Source: JAJECS01 sp965262745 (GTDB lineage: Bacteria > Chloroflexota > UBA11872). From it: a stretch of DNA of 64,000 nucleotides. Location of the stretch: the NCBI GenBank assembly GCA_965262745.1, contig OZ253558.1:3213765-3277764 (forward strand), written 5' to 3'. Made by a program: the position numbers and the translations under genes. Shown here piece after piece: positions 43,968-52,928 of the stretch. How positions within the stretch are numbered: the stretch's first letter is position 1; each line of letters starts with the position of its first letter. The notes under the pieces were generated by a model. That model made no database searches, was not told where the DNA came from, and was given only the letters and a program-made list of their open reading frames with translations.

Positions 43968-44848
43968 GCGCCACGCGCAAGTTCGGCATTCGCGGGTGGC
44001 AGCGTCTCGAGGGCTTCTATCCGCCGCGTATCAAGCCGGCTGAGATGCTGGGGCACTACGCGGCGGCGGCCGATGTGGTTGAGACGCCGAACACGTTCAG
44101 CGGCATCCCCAAACCGGCGCGACTGGCGGAGTGGGCGGAACAGGCGCCGGATGGCTTCCTCTTCGACGTCATTGCCTTCGGTGGTCTCACGCTGCACCAA
44201 CGACGCCCGGGTGATACCGGTCCCATCGGGCGGCGGTCCTGGCAAGATATCTCGGTCGTCCCCCCCGAGGTGTTATTTGACGACTTCGCCCAGGCGCTTG
44301 CGCCACTGGCGGAGGCCGGCAAGCTCGGGTGCGTGCTCCTGCAGTTTCCGCACTGGTTCGGAGCCGGCGACGATGCCCGCGAATACCTCGCGCACGTGAG
44401 CCGTTGTCTTCCAAACTTGCCGCTGGCGGCCGAGTTTCGCCATCCGAGTTGGGACGTGCCGAGCCAGTTCGACGCGACCCTGGAGCAGCTGATCGACTTG
44501 GAAATGACCCTGGTCGTCGCGGACTATCCGCTTGATCGCCCCGAGGCCGGCCCGCCGAACGTCGCGGTCACGACGGATCGCTTGAGCGTCGTGCGGCTCC
44601 ATGGCCGCAATGGCGACACCTGGCCGCGAACCGAGGCCATGCCGGTCGAGCCGATGCCGCACACCTACTCCGACGAGGAGCTTGCGCCGTGGATAGCCCG
44701 TGTGCGCGAGCTCTCCGACGAGGCGTCGGAAGTGCATGTCCTCGTGGGCACGACGCCATATGCCGAGGCGCTCGACGCCGGAAATCGCCTCATGGAAGCC
44801 ATTGCCGAGGCCGAAGAGGCCGAGGCGCGCTGGGGCTACGTGCCCTAG
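43964..44848 (+). CDS. DUF72-family protein
   Basis: 294-residue TIM-barrel-like protein of the YecE/DUF72 family. Typical segments: FGIRGWQRLEGFYPP at the N-terminus, VETPNTFSGIPKPARLAEW, CVLLQFPHWFGAG, AAEFRHPSWDVPS and SVVRLHGRNGDTW. The family is widespread and structurally related to endonuclease IV/xylose isomerase barrels, but its function is not established. It is coupled to the upstream 2TM gene and convergent with secF, overlapping it by 4 nt (44845-44848). Confidence 0.9.
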   Translation: MSATRKFGIRGWQRLEGFYPPRIKPAEMLGHYAAAADVVETPNTFSGIPKPARLAEWAEQAPDGFLFDVIAFGGLTLHQRRPGDTGPIGRRSWQDISVVPPEVLFDDFAQALAPLAEAGKLGCVLLQFPHWFGAGDDAREYLAHVSRCLPNLPLAAEFRHPSWDVPSQFDATLEQLIDLEMTLVVADYPLDRPEAGPPNVAVTTDRLSVVRLHGRNGDTWPRTEAMPVEPMPHTYSDEELAPWIARVRELSDEASEVHVLVGTTPYAEALDAGNRLMEAIAEAEEAEARWGYVP

Positions 44849-45786
44849 GCCGCCGACCTGCGGCGCCACGGACGCAGTCGCCGCCACAAGCGCCCGAGGT
44901 CGCGTTCCTCCCACGAGACCACCACGCACGCCGCGTTGAAGAGCGACGAGTACGTGCCGATGGCGAAGCCGAGCGAAAGCGCCAAGACGAACTCGCGCAC
45001 TGTCGGCCCGCCCAACAGCAGCAGGGCCAGCAATACGAGCAGGGCGGTGAATGACGTGTTGAGCGATCGCGTGAGGCTTTGGTTGGCGCTGTAGTTGATC
45101 GTGTCGGCGACGTCGGGCCGCTCGTGCTCGTCCAGGTGCACGTACCCGCGACTCGTTTCGCGAATGCGGTCGAAGACGACGATCGAGTCATTCACCGAGA
45201 ACCCGATCACGGTGAGCAGGGCGGTTACGAACAGTGCGTCGATTTGCACGTTGAGCGCATGGCCCAGGATCGCGAACACGCCAATGACGAACAGCGCGTC
45301 GTGCAGCAGAGCCACGATCGCCGCCACGCCGTAGCGCACTGAATGTTGCATGCCGCGGAACGCCCACGTCACAAAAAGCAAGATCAGCCCCGAGGCCACC
45401 GCCACCGCAATGATCGCGGCGCGGGTGAGCTCCTCGCCCACGACGGGGCCAATGGCTGAAAAGCCCAGCTCCTCAACCGGCCCGGTGGATTCGGCAAGAG
45501 CGGCCATAAGGTCTGCTTTCTCGTCGATGTCGATGTCGCGCGTGCGGAGCAGCGCGTCGCTCTCGCCGGCCATTTGCACGACGGCTTCAGCGAAGCCCGC
45601 CGCTCGGGCGGCTGCCGTGACGTTCTCTTGCGTCGTCCCCGCGGCGAGGCGCACCTGAAGCAGCGTTCCGCCGGTGAAGTCGATTCCCGGCTTCAAGCCG
45701 CCTGTCAGCAGCGCCACGAGGCCGGGCACGAGCAGGATGGTGGACACCAGATACCACCAGCCGCGGCGGCCGACGATGTTGAACAT
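44845..45786 (-). CDS. secF: protein translocase subunit SecF
   Basis: 313-residue membrane protein that, with SecD, uses the proton gradient to finish export of proteins through SecYEG. First span at the start (YLVSTILLVPGLVALLTGGL), the hallmark PGIDFTGGTLLQVRL, a periplasmic domain, and five C-terminal spans including DALFVIGVFAILG and FSVNDSIVVFDRIRE. The start ATG lies 1 bp into the secD stop (TGATG), so the pair is coupled. Confidence 0.96.
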   Translation of the reverse strand: MFNIVGRRGWWYLVSTILLVPGLVALLTGGLKPGIDFTGGTLLQVRLAAGTTQENVTAAARAAGFAEAVVQMAGESDALLRTRDIDIDEKADLMAALAESTGPVEELGFSAIGPVVGEELTRAAIIAVAVASGLILLFVTWAFRGMQHSVRYGVAAIVALLHDALFVIGVFAILGHALNVQIDALFVTALLTVIGFSVNDSIVVFDRIRETSRGYVHLDEHERPDVADTINYSANQSLTRSLNTSFTALLVLLALLLLGGPTVREFVLALSLGFAIGTYSSLFNAACVVVSWEERDLGRLWRRLRPWRRRSAA

Positions 45787-47141
45787 CAGGCTGTGGTCTC
45801 CTCGGGGATGGCCCGCGCGCCAAACCAGCGCGGTTGGTCGACCCCCGGCACCAGCACGGCGAGCCGCAGGAACGAGCGGCTCACGGTGATGGCCGAGAAC
45901 ATGCTCACGGCTACCCCGATGGCTAGCGTGAGCGCGAATCCGCGAACACCGCCACTGCCGAACCCAAAGAGCACCCCGCAGATGAGCAACGTGGAGACGT
46001 TTGAGTCGCGGATCGACGGCCAGGCGCGGTTGAACCCGGCCTCGACGGCCCGCCGCACCGCGCGACCCCGTCGAACTTCTTCGCGGGTCCGTTCAAAGAT
46101 CAAGATGTTCGCGTCGACGGCCACCCCAAGCGAGAGAATGACGCCGGCCACGCCGGCCAGGGTGAGCGTGACCGGGACGAGCTTGAAGATGGCGAAGACG
46201 ATCAACACGTAGGTCACGAGCGCAAGCGCGGCCACGACGCCCGCGGCACGGTAGTAGGTCACCATGAAGGCCAGCACCAGCATCGCGCCCACGATGCCGG
46301 CTCGCACCGAAAGCGCCAGCGACTCCTCACCCAGCGTCGGCCGCACGGTCAGGTTCTGCACCACCTTCAGCGGCACCGGCAGCGCACCGTATTGCAGCTG
46401 GATGGCCACGCGGCGCGCCTCGTCCGGCGTGAACGAGCCGCTAATGACGCCCTCGTCGCGAATCGGCGCGTTGATGACCGCCGAGCTGATGACCACCTCG
46501 TCGACCGTGATGGTGAGCCATTGGCCCAGGTGGGTGCTCGTGTGGCGCTCGAAATGCTCGCCGGATGATGGCTTCAGCTCGAAGGCGATGAATGTCGCCC
46601 CAAGCTGATCGAACTCGACGCGAGCCGCCTGGAGGTCCGCCCCGCGCAGCACGACGTCTTCGGGATCGGCCACAAAGACCTCGCCCTCGGGGTACCGCCG
46701 CGAGCCGGTGTCCACGATGAGCAGCTGCCCGGTCTCCCGGAAGAGCTCGACCGCTGCATCGAGCGGGTCCTCGCACTCGTCGTCCCCCGGCTCGCAGTCC
46801 GCATCCGCACCGCCAAGGCCGGGCAGTTCCACGATGAGCCGGTTGTCCCCCTCGATCTGGATAACCGGCTCGGCGACTCCCAACGCATTCACGCGGTTCT
46901 CGATGATCTGCCGCACCGCTTCCATCGCATCCGCGTCAACCGCCTGGCCGGGCGCCGGGTCCGCCTCGAAGCGCACGTGCAACCCGCCCTGCAGGTCAAG
47001 GCCCTGCCGGAACTGCAAATCGGAAAAGTCGCGTGTGCCGACCTGGACTGGGAATCCCGGCGAGTTCGGGACGACGACGTAGAGTGCCAGCCCGAAAACA
47101 ACCGTGATGAGCGCCAATACCGCTTGGTGACGACGGCGCAC
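45786..47141 (-). CDS. secD: protein translocase subunit SecD
   Basis: 451-residue partner of SecF. N-terminal span (AVLALITVVFGLALYVVV), the motif FRQGLDLQGGLHVRFE, a large periplasmic P1 domain (including VIQIEGDNRLIVELPG) and six C-terminal spans with GVAVDANILIFERTREE and the RRAVEAGFNRAWPSIRDSN loop. Length is slightly short of the 500-600 residues common in Gram-negatives, reflecting a smaller P1 region. No yajC is adjacent. Confidence 0.96.
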   Translation of the reverse strand: MRRRHQAVLALITVVFGLALYVVVPNSPGFPVQVGTRDFSDLQFRQGLDLQGGLHVRFEADPAPGQAVDADAMEAVRQIIENRVNALGVAEPVIQIEGDNRLIVELPGLGGADADCEPGDDECEDPLDAAVELFRETGQLLIVDTGSRRYPEGEVFVADPEDVVLRGADLQAARVEFDQLGATFIAFELKPSSGEHFERHTSTHLGQWLTITVDEVVISSAVINAPIRDEGVISGSFTPDEARRVAIQLQYGALPVPLKVVQNLTVRPTLGEESLALSVRAGIVGAMLVLAFMVTYYRAAGVVAALALVTYVLIVFAIFKLVPVTLTLAGVAGVILSLGVAVDANILIFERTREEVRRGRAVRRAVEAGFNRAWPSIRDSNVSTLLICGVLFGFGSGGVRGFALTLAIGVAVSMFSAITVSRSFLRLAVLVPGVDQPRWFGARAIPEETTA

Positions 47142-47192
47142 GTCAGAGGTCCATAGAAAAGCTTCGCGGCATGGCGTCGATGATACGCGGCG

Positions 47193-47555
47193 TCAGCCGA
47201 ACGTTCCGTCGTGTCGTTGATGCAACCAGATCGGATTGCCTTCCGGATCCGCGATCATGGCGTTTCGACAGGCTGGCGTATCGCGCGTTTCGTGAAGAAC
47301 CTCGACGCCGAGCGCTCGCGCCTCCTCCAGTGCGGCGTCAATATCATCGACCGCCAGCGCCACGAGCACTCTGGGCGGTTGTAGTCCCACGTGGGCAGGC
47401 GTGACGGCCAGTGTGGCGGAACCCGCTTGAAACTCACGCCAGTCGTCAGCCTGAATCCCCGTCTCCGGCAGTCCAGGCACGTCGCGGTAGAACCGCGCTG
47501 TCTGATCGATATCGGCGGCGATCGTCCAGATGAAATCGACGCCTTTGATTCGCAA
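47193..47555 (-). CDS. VOC/glyoxalase-family protein
   Basis: About 120 residues of a vicinal-oxygen-chelate fold: IKGVDFIWTIAADIDQTARF, GIQADDWREFQAGSATLAV, RVLVALAVDDIDAALEEAR and MIADPEGNPIWLHQ. TTG 47555 is the preferred start because GGGAGGG lies about 8 nt upstream; an upstream ATG at 47606 in the same frame has no ribosome site. It may be a lyase, dioxygenase or resistance protein; the metal ligands cannot be fixed from sequence alone. Upstream 47607-47755 contains no gene. Confidence 0.82.
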   Translation of the reverse strand: MRIKGVDFIWTIAADIDQTARFYRDVPGLPETGIQADDWREFQAGSATLAVTPAHVGLQPPRVLVALAVDDIDAALEEARALGVEVLHETRDTPACRNAMIADPEGNPIWLHQRHDGTFG

Positions 47556-47755
47556 TCCACCCTCCCTCGCCGCCAAGTGCGAGCTCGTCAGGTCGCCATC
47601 ATGCAAGCGTTGACGGGTGGGGTCGACGTTGCCGGTGCGGAGGTTGAAGCGCGCCCGCAGACGAGCACCCGTTCATAACAACCATCATCCGGCGGCTTGC
47701 TGACTAAGGTCTCTGCCGGACACCCCACCGACCGACGCCAGATCCGGTCGGGGAC

Positions 47756-48562
47756 TCACGCCGCGGCAAATGCCTTGCAGATCACCTGGCGCATGCCCCA
47801 CACGATTTCGTATCTCGATGGCGACGCCGCGAGCCCGTCGAGTTCGAAGGCGATCGCGGTGATGCTTTGCGCGGAAAAGAGCGCCCGCGCCGACCGAGTT
47901 GCGCTCCAGGCGGCGATGTTCATGCGAAACATCTCTGCCGCCTGCGCGGTGCTCACCGGATGCTCCACCAGCCGGCTGGAAAGAACCTCAAGTCCTGCGG
48001 TCGCAATGAGCGGTTCCATGATCTTGCCCGCATAGAGCTGCCCACCACTGGCAGTCACAACTTGCTCGACCATATCGAGGTAGCGCAGGAATACCGGCTG
48101 TGTCGTCCAAATGTCTGAGACCTCATCCAACAGCAGAAGACCCGCGGGCCGAAGCTGGGTGGACCACGCGGCGAGCGCGGACGCCGGGTCTGGCAGATGC
48201 GGAATGAGAAAGTGCGAGAAGACAAGATCGGCTGGCCTGAACGGAAACGGCGCACGCGTCACGTCGTGCTCGACGTACTCGACGCCGGCCATTGGCCGGG
48301 CTCGCGCCATCTTGATGAACCGGCTGGATGTGTCGAGTCCAACTGTGCGTGTTGGCCCCACGGCGCCGGCAACGATACGCGTCGTGAAACCGGGCCCACA
48401 CCCGAGATCGTAGGCCAACCCCGGGCTGGCCTGTGCCTGCGCGAGGAAGCTCACCATCTCCGGCTGGAACACTTCCGCGGCGAGCCGTAGCCGCGTGCCG
48501 GCGATGGTCGTGTCCCCGAATGCATAGCAGTGTTCGCTCACGTGCCGGCTCTGCGCGTCCAA
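47756..48562 (-). CDS. class I SAM-dependent methyltransferase
   Basis: 268 residues with the SAM-binding motif LAYDLGCGPGFTTRIVAG, an acidic residue in TVGLDTSSRFIKMAR, VEYVEHDVTRAPFPF and ADLVFSHFLIPHL. The arrangement is that of UbiE/Methyltransf_11-type enzymes acting on small molecules. The longest frame begins at TTG 48562; GTG 48541 is an alternative. Divergent from the histidine-phosphatase gene. Substrate unknown. Confidence 0.87.
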   Translation of the reverse strand: MDAQSRHVSEHCYAFGDTTIAGTRLRLAAEVFQPEMVSFLAQAQASPGLAYDLGCGPGFTTRIVAGAVGPTRTVGLDTSSRFIKMARARPMAGVEYVEHDVTRAPFPFRPADLVFSHFLIPHLPDPASALAAWSTQLRPAGLLLLDEVSDIWTTQPVFLRYLDMVEQVVTASGGQLYAGKIMEPLIATAGLEVLSSRLVEHPVSTAQAAEMFRMNIAAWSATRSARALFSAQSITAIAFELDGLAASPSRYEIVWGMRQVICKAFAAA

Positions 48563-48647
48563 CTCAGCGAAGTTGCGGTACGTCCCACGAGCTCGAAGAA
48601 ACTCTGCAATCTTCTGGTCGTAAGCTCCACCTCTATTTCATCGTCTG

Positions 48648-49241
48648 ATGGGACCCAACGTGCGGAAGCTCGTGCTGGTGCGTCATTCGCAGCCGCAGAT
48701 CGAGCGCGACGTACCGGCCGCCAAGTGGAGACTCAGCGCGCTCGGGCGGCGTCGGGCTGAGTCGATGGCCGCTAGTCTTCGCGACTACCGCGCGAATGTT
48801 ATCTGGTGCAGCAGGGAGCCCAAGGCCGTGGAGACGGCCGAGATCGTCGGGAGCGCGCTCAATGTCTCGCTGCGCGTCAAGGATGGGCTCGAAGAGCACC
48901 AGCGACGCAATGTGCCCTTCTTTCCCACCACGCAAGAGTTTGAGAAAGCCGTTCAAGCGTTCTTCGCCCAGCCATGCCGGCTTGTCCTCGGCACCGAGAC
49001 GGCCCGGCAGGCATCCGACAGATTTGCCGCGGCGATTGAAAACGTGCTCGAAGCCGATTCCGCGGACGCCGTTGTGGTCACGCACGGCACGGTGATGGCG
49101 CTCTACGTGGCGCGTGTCGCGGATATTCAGCCCATGAGCTTCTGGCGAGAGCTGAAGACGCCGTGCTTCGTGGAGGTGGAGCTCCCCAAGATGCGGGTCG
49201 GCCCAATCGTCGTTTCCGGCGAGCGTGAGCGTTCGCCATGA
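48648..49241 (+). CDS. histidine phosphatase superfamily protein
   Basis: 197-residue phosphoglycerate-mutase-like protein. The catalytic motif reads LVRHSQP, with Ser where RHG is usual; the remaining pocket residues are present (Arg and Glu in SREPKAVETAEIVG, His in VVVTHGTVMALYV). Members hydrolyse phosphate esters of sugars, nucleotides or proteins. Start ATG 48648; GTG 48660 is possible. Confidence 0.86.
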   Translation: MGPNVRKLVLVRHSQPQIERDVPAAKWRLSALGRRRAESMAASLRDYRANVIWCSREPKAVETAEIVGSALNVSLRVKDGLEEHQRRNVPFFPTTQEFEKAVQAFFAQPCRLVLGTETARQASDRFAAAIENVLEADSADAVVVTHGTVMALYVARVADIQPMSFWRELKTPCFVEVELPKMRVGPIVVSGERERSP

Positions 49242-49290
49242 ACTCGCTGCCTCCCAGGCAGGTGGATTGCCACCTCTGTGGTCGGTGCAG

Positions 49291-50475
49291 CTAGCCGACG
49301 TGCGCGTCCGATGGCTCGGGTCGAGGATGGACGTACCGGCCGCCGCCCACGTGACGGGCCAGGCCTTTCAGTTCCAGCATGGTGAGGATGGCTGACACGC
49401 GGTGCGCGGGGAGTCCGGCGGTTTCCGCCATGGCGTCGATGTGCTTGGGTGCGGCGTTGAGCTGTTCGGCGATGGGGCGCTCGTCATCGTCCGGCTCCAC
49501 GACGGGATGCAGCGCCAGTTGGACGGGATCCATGGTGATGCCCAGCGTCTCCAGCACATCGGCGGCCGAGGTGACGGCGCGCGCCTCGCCGCGAAAGATC
49601 AGCGCGTTGGTGCCCTGGCTGCCGGTTCGGAAGATGTCGCCGGGCACCGCCATGATCTCGCGGTTGTGCTCGATGGCGTAGCGCGCGGTGATCAGCGCAC
49701 CGCTCGTCAACGGCGCCTCGACGACGATCGTTCCCAGCACGAGTCCGCTGATGATGCGGTTGCGCTGGGGAAAATTCTCCGCCGTGCCGCGCATCCACAC
49801 CGGGTATTCCGTGACAATGGCGCCCTGCTCCGCGATCTGTCGTGCCAGAGACCGGTTCGCGGATGGATAGACGGTGCCGAGCCCTGTGCCCCACACGGCG
49901 ACGGTCGCACCGCCGGCCTCGAGCGCCGCGCGGTGCGCCGCGCTATCCACCCCGGCGGCCATTCCGCTCACAATCGCGATCCCGCTGCCGGCAAGATCGC
50001 CGGCGAGCCGCTCCGTAACCAGCCGCGCGTAGGTGCTCATGCGCCGCGTGCCGACGATTGCTATGGCGCGCTCGTGGGACAGGGCATCAATCTCCCCGCG
50101 GACGTGGAGCAAGGGCGGTGGGTCGGCGATCTCCCGCAGCCTGGCGGGGTATGCCGGGTCATCCCACGCAAGCGCGCGTCCACCGGTTTCTTCCAATGCC
50201 GCAAGCGCAGCTTCGGGCTCGATGTCGCGCCGTGCGTCGACGAGTTGCTCGATGACGCCGTGCTCCAGCCCGGCGCGCCGGAGTTCTCCGGCGGAAGCGC
50301 TCCAGGCTTGCTCCATGTCGTCAAATGCGCGCCGGAGGGTCCACACGGCGCCTGAGCTGATCCCGCGCACGGCGGTGAGCGCGACCCAATACGCGAGGTC
50401 GTCGGGTGTGCGGCCGGCGGGCGCGGGGTAGGCCCCAACGCCGGGTCGTTGCGTCACGGTGTGCGAATCGTCCAC
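49291..50475 (-). CDS. dprA: DNA-processing protein DprA
   Basis: 394-residue protein that loads RecA on incoming single-stranded DNA during natural transformation. An N-terminal SAM-like part (YWVALTAVRGISSGAVWTLR) precedes the Rossmann-like DprA core: AIAIVGTRRMSTYARLVTE, IAIVSGMAAGVDSAAHRAAL, GTGLGTVYPSANRSLARQI and ENFPQRNRIISGLV. A C-terminal winged helix (HIDAMAETAGLPAHRVSAIL) follows. GTG 50475 is chosen; a longer frame to 50886 runs antisense through the adjacent oxidoreductase and is not coding. Confidence 0.94.
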   Translation of the reverse strand: MDDSHTVTQRPGVGAYPAPAGRTPDDLAYWVALTAVRGISSGAVWTLRRAFDDMEQAWSASAGELRRAGLEHGVIEQLVDARRDIEPEAALAALEETGGRALAWDDPAYPARLREIADPPPLLHVRGEIDALSHERAIAIVGTRRMSTYARLVTERLAGDLAGSGIAIVSGMAAGVDSAAHRAALEAGGATVAVWGTGLGTVYPSANRSLARQIAEQGAIVTEYPVWMRGTAENFPQRNRIISGLVLGTIVVEAPLTSGALITARYAIEHNREIMAVPGDIFRTGSQGTNALIFRGEARAVTSAADVLETLGITMDPVQLALHPVVEPDDDERPIAEQLNAAPKHIDAMAETAGLPAHRVSAILTMLELKGLARHVGGGRYVHPRPEPSDAHVG

Positions 50476-50589
50476 CGTCGTAGCGTAGCCACGGCGTCGG
50501 CGGGACGCGACCCCGAGGCGGGGCCGCTCGCAGCCTGCCATGATGACGGCGAGCGGCGGTCGGCAGGGTCGATGAAGGAGCGCGGCGGA

Positions 50590-51594
50590 ATGGCGGACCA
50601 GAGCGGAAAGCTGCGGACGGCATTGATTGGCATCGGACACGACCACGCGTGGGGCAAGGTGCAGGCGGTGCGCCGCTCGGTCGACATGGAACTCGTGGGC
50701 GCGTTCGAGCCGGACGCTGCGGAGTGGGGGCGGCAGCAGGCTAACGATCGCTTCACGGACGTCACGCCCATGTCCGAGGTCGACGTGCTCAACGACGAGA
50801 CGATTCCGGTGGTTTTCGTCGAGACGCTGCCGCGGCACAACTTGCGTTGGGCGCGCCGCGCGCTCGAGCACGGCAAGCACATTCATGTCGACAAGGCGCC
50901 TTCCCCGTCCCTTAACGATCTGCGGTCACTTCTCGATCTGGCTGCCGCGCGCAGCCTGCATGTCCAGATGGGGTACCAGTTCCGCTACAACCCAGCGATC
51001 GAGCTGGGGCTGCGCGCCATGCGCGAAGGCTGGCTCGGAAATGTCACTCGCATAAACGTGGACATCCCGACCCACATCGGCGGCTATGCCGAGGTTCGTG
51101 CCAAGGACGGCGCGCATGCCGGCGCCATGTTCTATCTGCTGGGATGCCACGTGCTCGATGCGGCCATGCTGTTTCTGGGCAAGCCGTCGAGCGTGTGGTC
51201 CACCAACCGCCGAGACGCACGAGGTCACGGCGAGCCGATCGAGGACAACTGCACGGCGGTTCTGGAGTATCCCGGCGCGCTGGCGGTGGTGCAGACCTGG
51301 AACACCGGCAATGACCCCATGCGGCACCGGCGGTTTCAGGTTATCGGCGAGCGCGGCTCAATCCTGATCGAGCCGATCGAGCCGCCTGGCGTCCGCCTAT
51401 TCCTGAGCGAGCCGCACGAGGACTTCCCGGCGGGCTGGAGCGAGCCGGTGATCCCCATGCGTCCCAGGTACGACGGTGACATCGAGGACCTGGCCGCGTG
51501 GATTCGCGGCCACCGGACGCCCGCATATTCGGCGGCGCACGACCTGGCCACGCACGAGACGCTCTTGCGCATCTGCGGCGTGATCGACGGTTGA
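50590..51594 (+). CDS. Gfo/Idh/MocA-family oxidoreductase
   Basis: 334-residue dehydrogenase-like protein. N-terminal Rossmann part ALIGIGHDHAWGKVQAVRRS lacks the third Gly of the usual GxGxxG, and the family EKP motif is replaced by HIHVDKAPSPSLNDL. The C-terminal substrate domain follows from about residue 130 (NPAIELGLRAMREGWLG). ATG 50590 has GCGGCGG upstream; an in-frame ATG at 50572 is a possible alternative. Divergent from dprA. The altered motif set suggests a subgroup with unknown substrate. Confidence 0.9.
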   Translation: MADQSGKLRTALIGIGHDHAWGKVQAVRRSVDMELVGAFEPDAAEWGRQQANDRFTDVTPMSEVDVLNDETIPVVFVETLPRHNLRWARRALEHGKHIHVDKAPSPSLNDLRSLLDLAAARSLHVQMGYQFRYNPAIELGLRAMREGWLGNVTRINVDIPTHIGGYAEVRAKDGAHAGAMFYLLGCHVLDAAMLFLGKPSSVWSTNRRDARGHGEPIEDNCTAVLEYPGALAVVQTWNTGNDPMRHRRFQVIGERGSILIEPIEPPGVRLFLSEPHEDFPAGWSEPVIPMRPRYDGDIEDLAAWIRGHRTPAYSAAHDLATHETLLRICGVIDG

Positions 51595-51610
51595 TCCCGC
51601 CTGTTCAGCG

Positions 51611-51667
51611 CTCGTCGACGAGCGTGCCGTGCTCACGCAGCACGATGGTGTCGGAGTGGTCGGCGGG
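51611..51667 (-). pseudogene. duplicated 3' end of the cupin gene
   Basis: 57 bp matching 52512-52568 at 54 positions; the latter encodes the last 19 or so codons of the cupin (PADHSDTIVLREHGTLAGEG). It abuts the stop codon of the DUF192 gene (51668-51670). The two copies are in direct orientation 901 bp apart and flank the DUF192 gene. Confidence 0.85.
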
Positions 51668-52471
51668 CTAGGGTGCGGGGGGCTGCGTGAGGTTGCGAAG
51701 CGCGGCGGCGGCGCCCGGCGCGATACCGCACTCGGCGGCGACGCCCTCGTTCACCTCGATGGCGTAGCGGGCCGGAGCCGCCGACTTCGTGATCGGCAGG
51801 TCCGGCGTGGTCTCGTGCTCCGGGCGCATGGTCTGCACGTCGACGACCACCGAATCGCGGTTGATGAAGATGATGTCGAGTGGAATAAGGGTGCCCTTCA
51901 TCCAGAAACTGCGGACCTCCTCGTCCGCATAGACGAACAACATGCCGCGGTCATGTCCCAGGGACTCGCGGCCCATGAGGCCGATGGCGCGCTCCGCGGG
52001 ATCATCCGCCACTTCGAGATAGAACTCGCAGGCGCCGATGTTTGCGGCCGCCTGGATTTCCGGTCCGAGCGCGGGCGATGGCGCAGGAGTGGGAGTTGTG
52101 GTCGCGGTGGGCGTTGGCGGCGGCGTAGACGTAGGGACGGATGTCGCGGTGGGTGTGGGTGTCGGTGACGGCGAGGGAGTGGGAGACGCGGTCGCCGAGG
52201 GCGTTGGCGACGGCGTAGAAGTGGGAATGGCCGTCGCGGCAGGCGTGGAAGTCGGTGAAGGCGCGTGAGTGGGAGTCGCCGTTGCAGAGGGGCTCGGGGC
52301 CGGTGTGACAGTTGCGGCGGGCGTGACACCGGCCGTCGCAGTCTGGGTGGGGCGCACGGATGTGGCAGTGCGCGGCGTCGGCTCGACAGCGGCGGGCTGC
52401 GCGGCGCAGGCGGCGAGCATCGCCGCGGCGGCTATGCAGGCGACCAGGCTAACCAGGTTCACCGCCAGCAA
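51668..52471 (-). CDS. DUF192 lipoprotein with long TP-rich stalk
   Basis: 267 residues: signal peptide with lipobox (MLAACAAQ), about 115 residues of Pro/Thr/Ser-rich linker (many SPTPTPTAT-like units), and a C-terminal DUF192 domain (residues about 143-267) with GLMGRESLGHDRGMLFVYAD, RSFWMKGTLIPLDIIFIN and AIEVNEGVAAECGIAPGA. DUF192 proteins are small secreted beta-proteins of unknown function. The linker is much longer than usual. The gene is flanked by a direct repeat of the cupin gene's 3' end, so it may have been inserted here or moved by recombination. Confidence 0.9.
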   Translation of the reverse strand: MLAVNLVSLVACIAAAAMLAACAAQPAAVEPTPRTATSVRPTQTATAGVTPAATVTPAPSPSATATPTHAPSPTSTPAATAIPTSTPSPTPSATASPTPSPSPTPTPTATSVPTSTPPPTPTATTTPTPAPSPALGPEIQAAANIGACEFYLEVADDPAERAIGLMGRESLGHDRGMLFVYADEEVRSFWMKGTLIPLDIIFINRDSVVVDVQTMRPEHETTPDLPITKSAAPARYAIEVNEGVAAECGIAPGAAAALRNLTQPPAP

Positions 52472-52505
52472 GATCTGCAGCCACGGCGCATCGCTGCCCG
52501 CGCGG

Positions 52506-52919
52506 TCAACCCTCGCCGGCGAGCGTGCCGTGCTCGCGCAGCACGATGGTGTCGGAGTGGTCGGCGGGATACGGCGGCGAGGTCACGAACAGCACCCGCG
52601 CCGGGGTTTCCCCCACGCAGGCGAACTCGAGTGTCTCGTGCGGCAGGGTCACCACGGATTCTCCGGCCTCGAGCTCAAGGCTTTGCGGACGGCCCTGAGC
52701 CTCATCAAACGAGGTGACCCGAACGCGACCCGCCAGGACGTAGGTGAGCTGCTCGATCGTGCGGTGGGCGTGTGGCCGGTACGGCGCCCCGGGATCGAGG
52801 AGTCCTTCGGCAAGCGTCATATGCCGTGCCGGCGCCAGGTCGATGGGCCACACGGGCACGTCATCGGGCGCCACGACGCGCGGGCCGGTACGCCGCAGCC
52901 GCAGCGTGGCGTTGCCCAT
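52506..52919 (-). CDS. cupin-domain protein
   Basis: 137-residue single-domain cupin. Motif 1: PHAHRTIEQLTYVLAGRVRV, with two His and a Glu for metal binding; motif 2: ESVVTLPHETLEFACVG. These small cupins serve as isomerases, dioxygenases or sensors. Start ATG 52919, 9 bp from the stop of the upstream transaldolase-like gene on the same strand, so they probably form one transcript with the VOC gene. Its 3' end is duplicated at 51611-51667. Confidence 0.88.
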   Translation of the reverse strand: MGNATLRLRRTGPRVVAPDDVPVWPIDLAPARHMTLAEGLLDPGAPYRPHAHRTIEQLTYVLAGRVRVTSFDEAQGRPQSLELEAGESVVTLPHETLEFACVGETPARVLFVTSPPYPADHSDTIVLREHGTLAGEG

Positions 52920-52928
52920 CGAGCCGTC

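Noticed and set aside
50476..50886. N-terminal extension of DprA
   Set aside because: Antisense to the oxidoreductase coding sequence, and DprA similarity begins only after the GTG at 50475.
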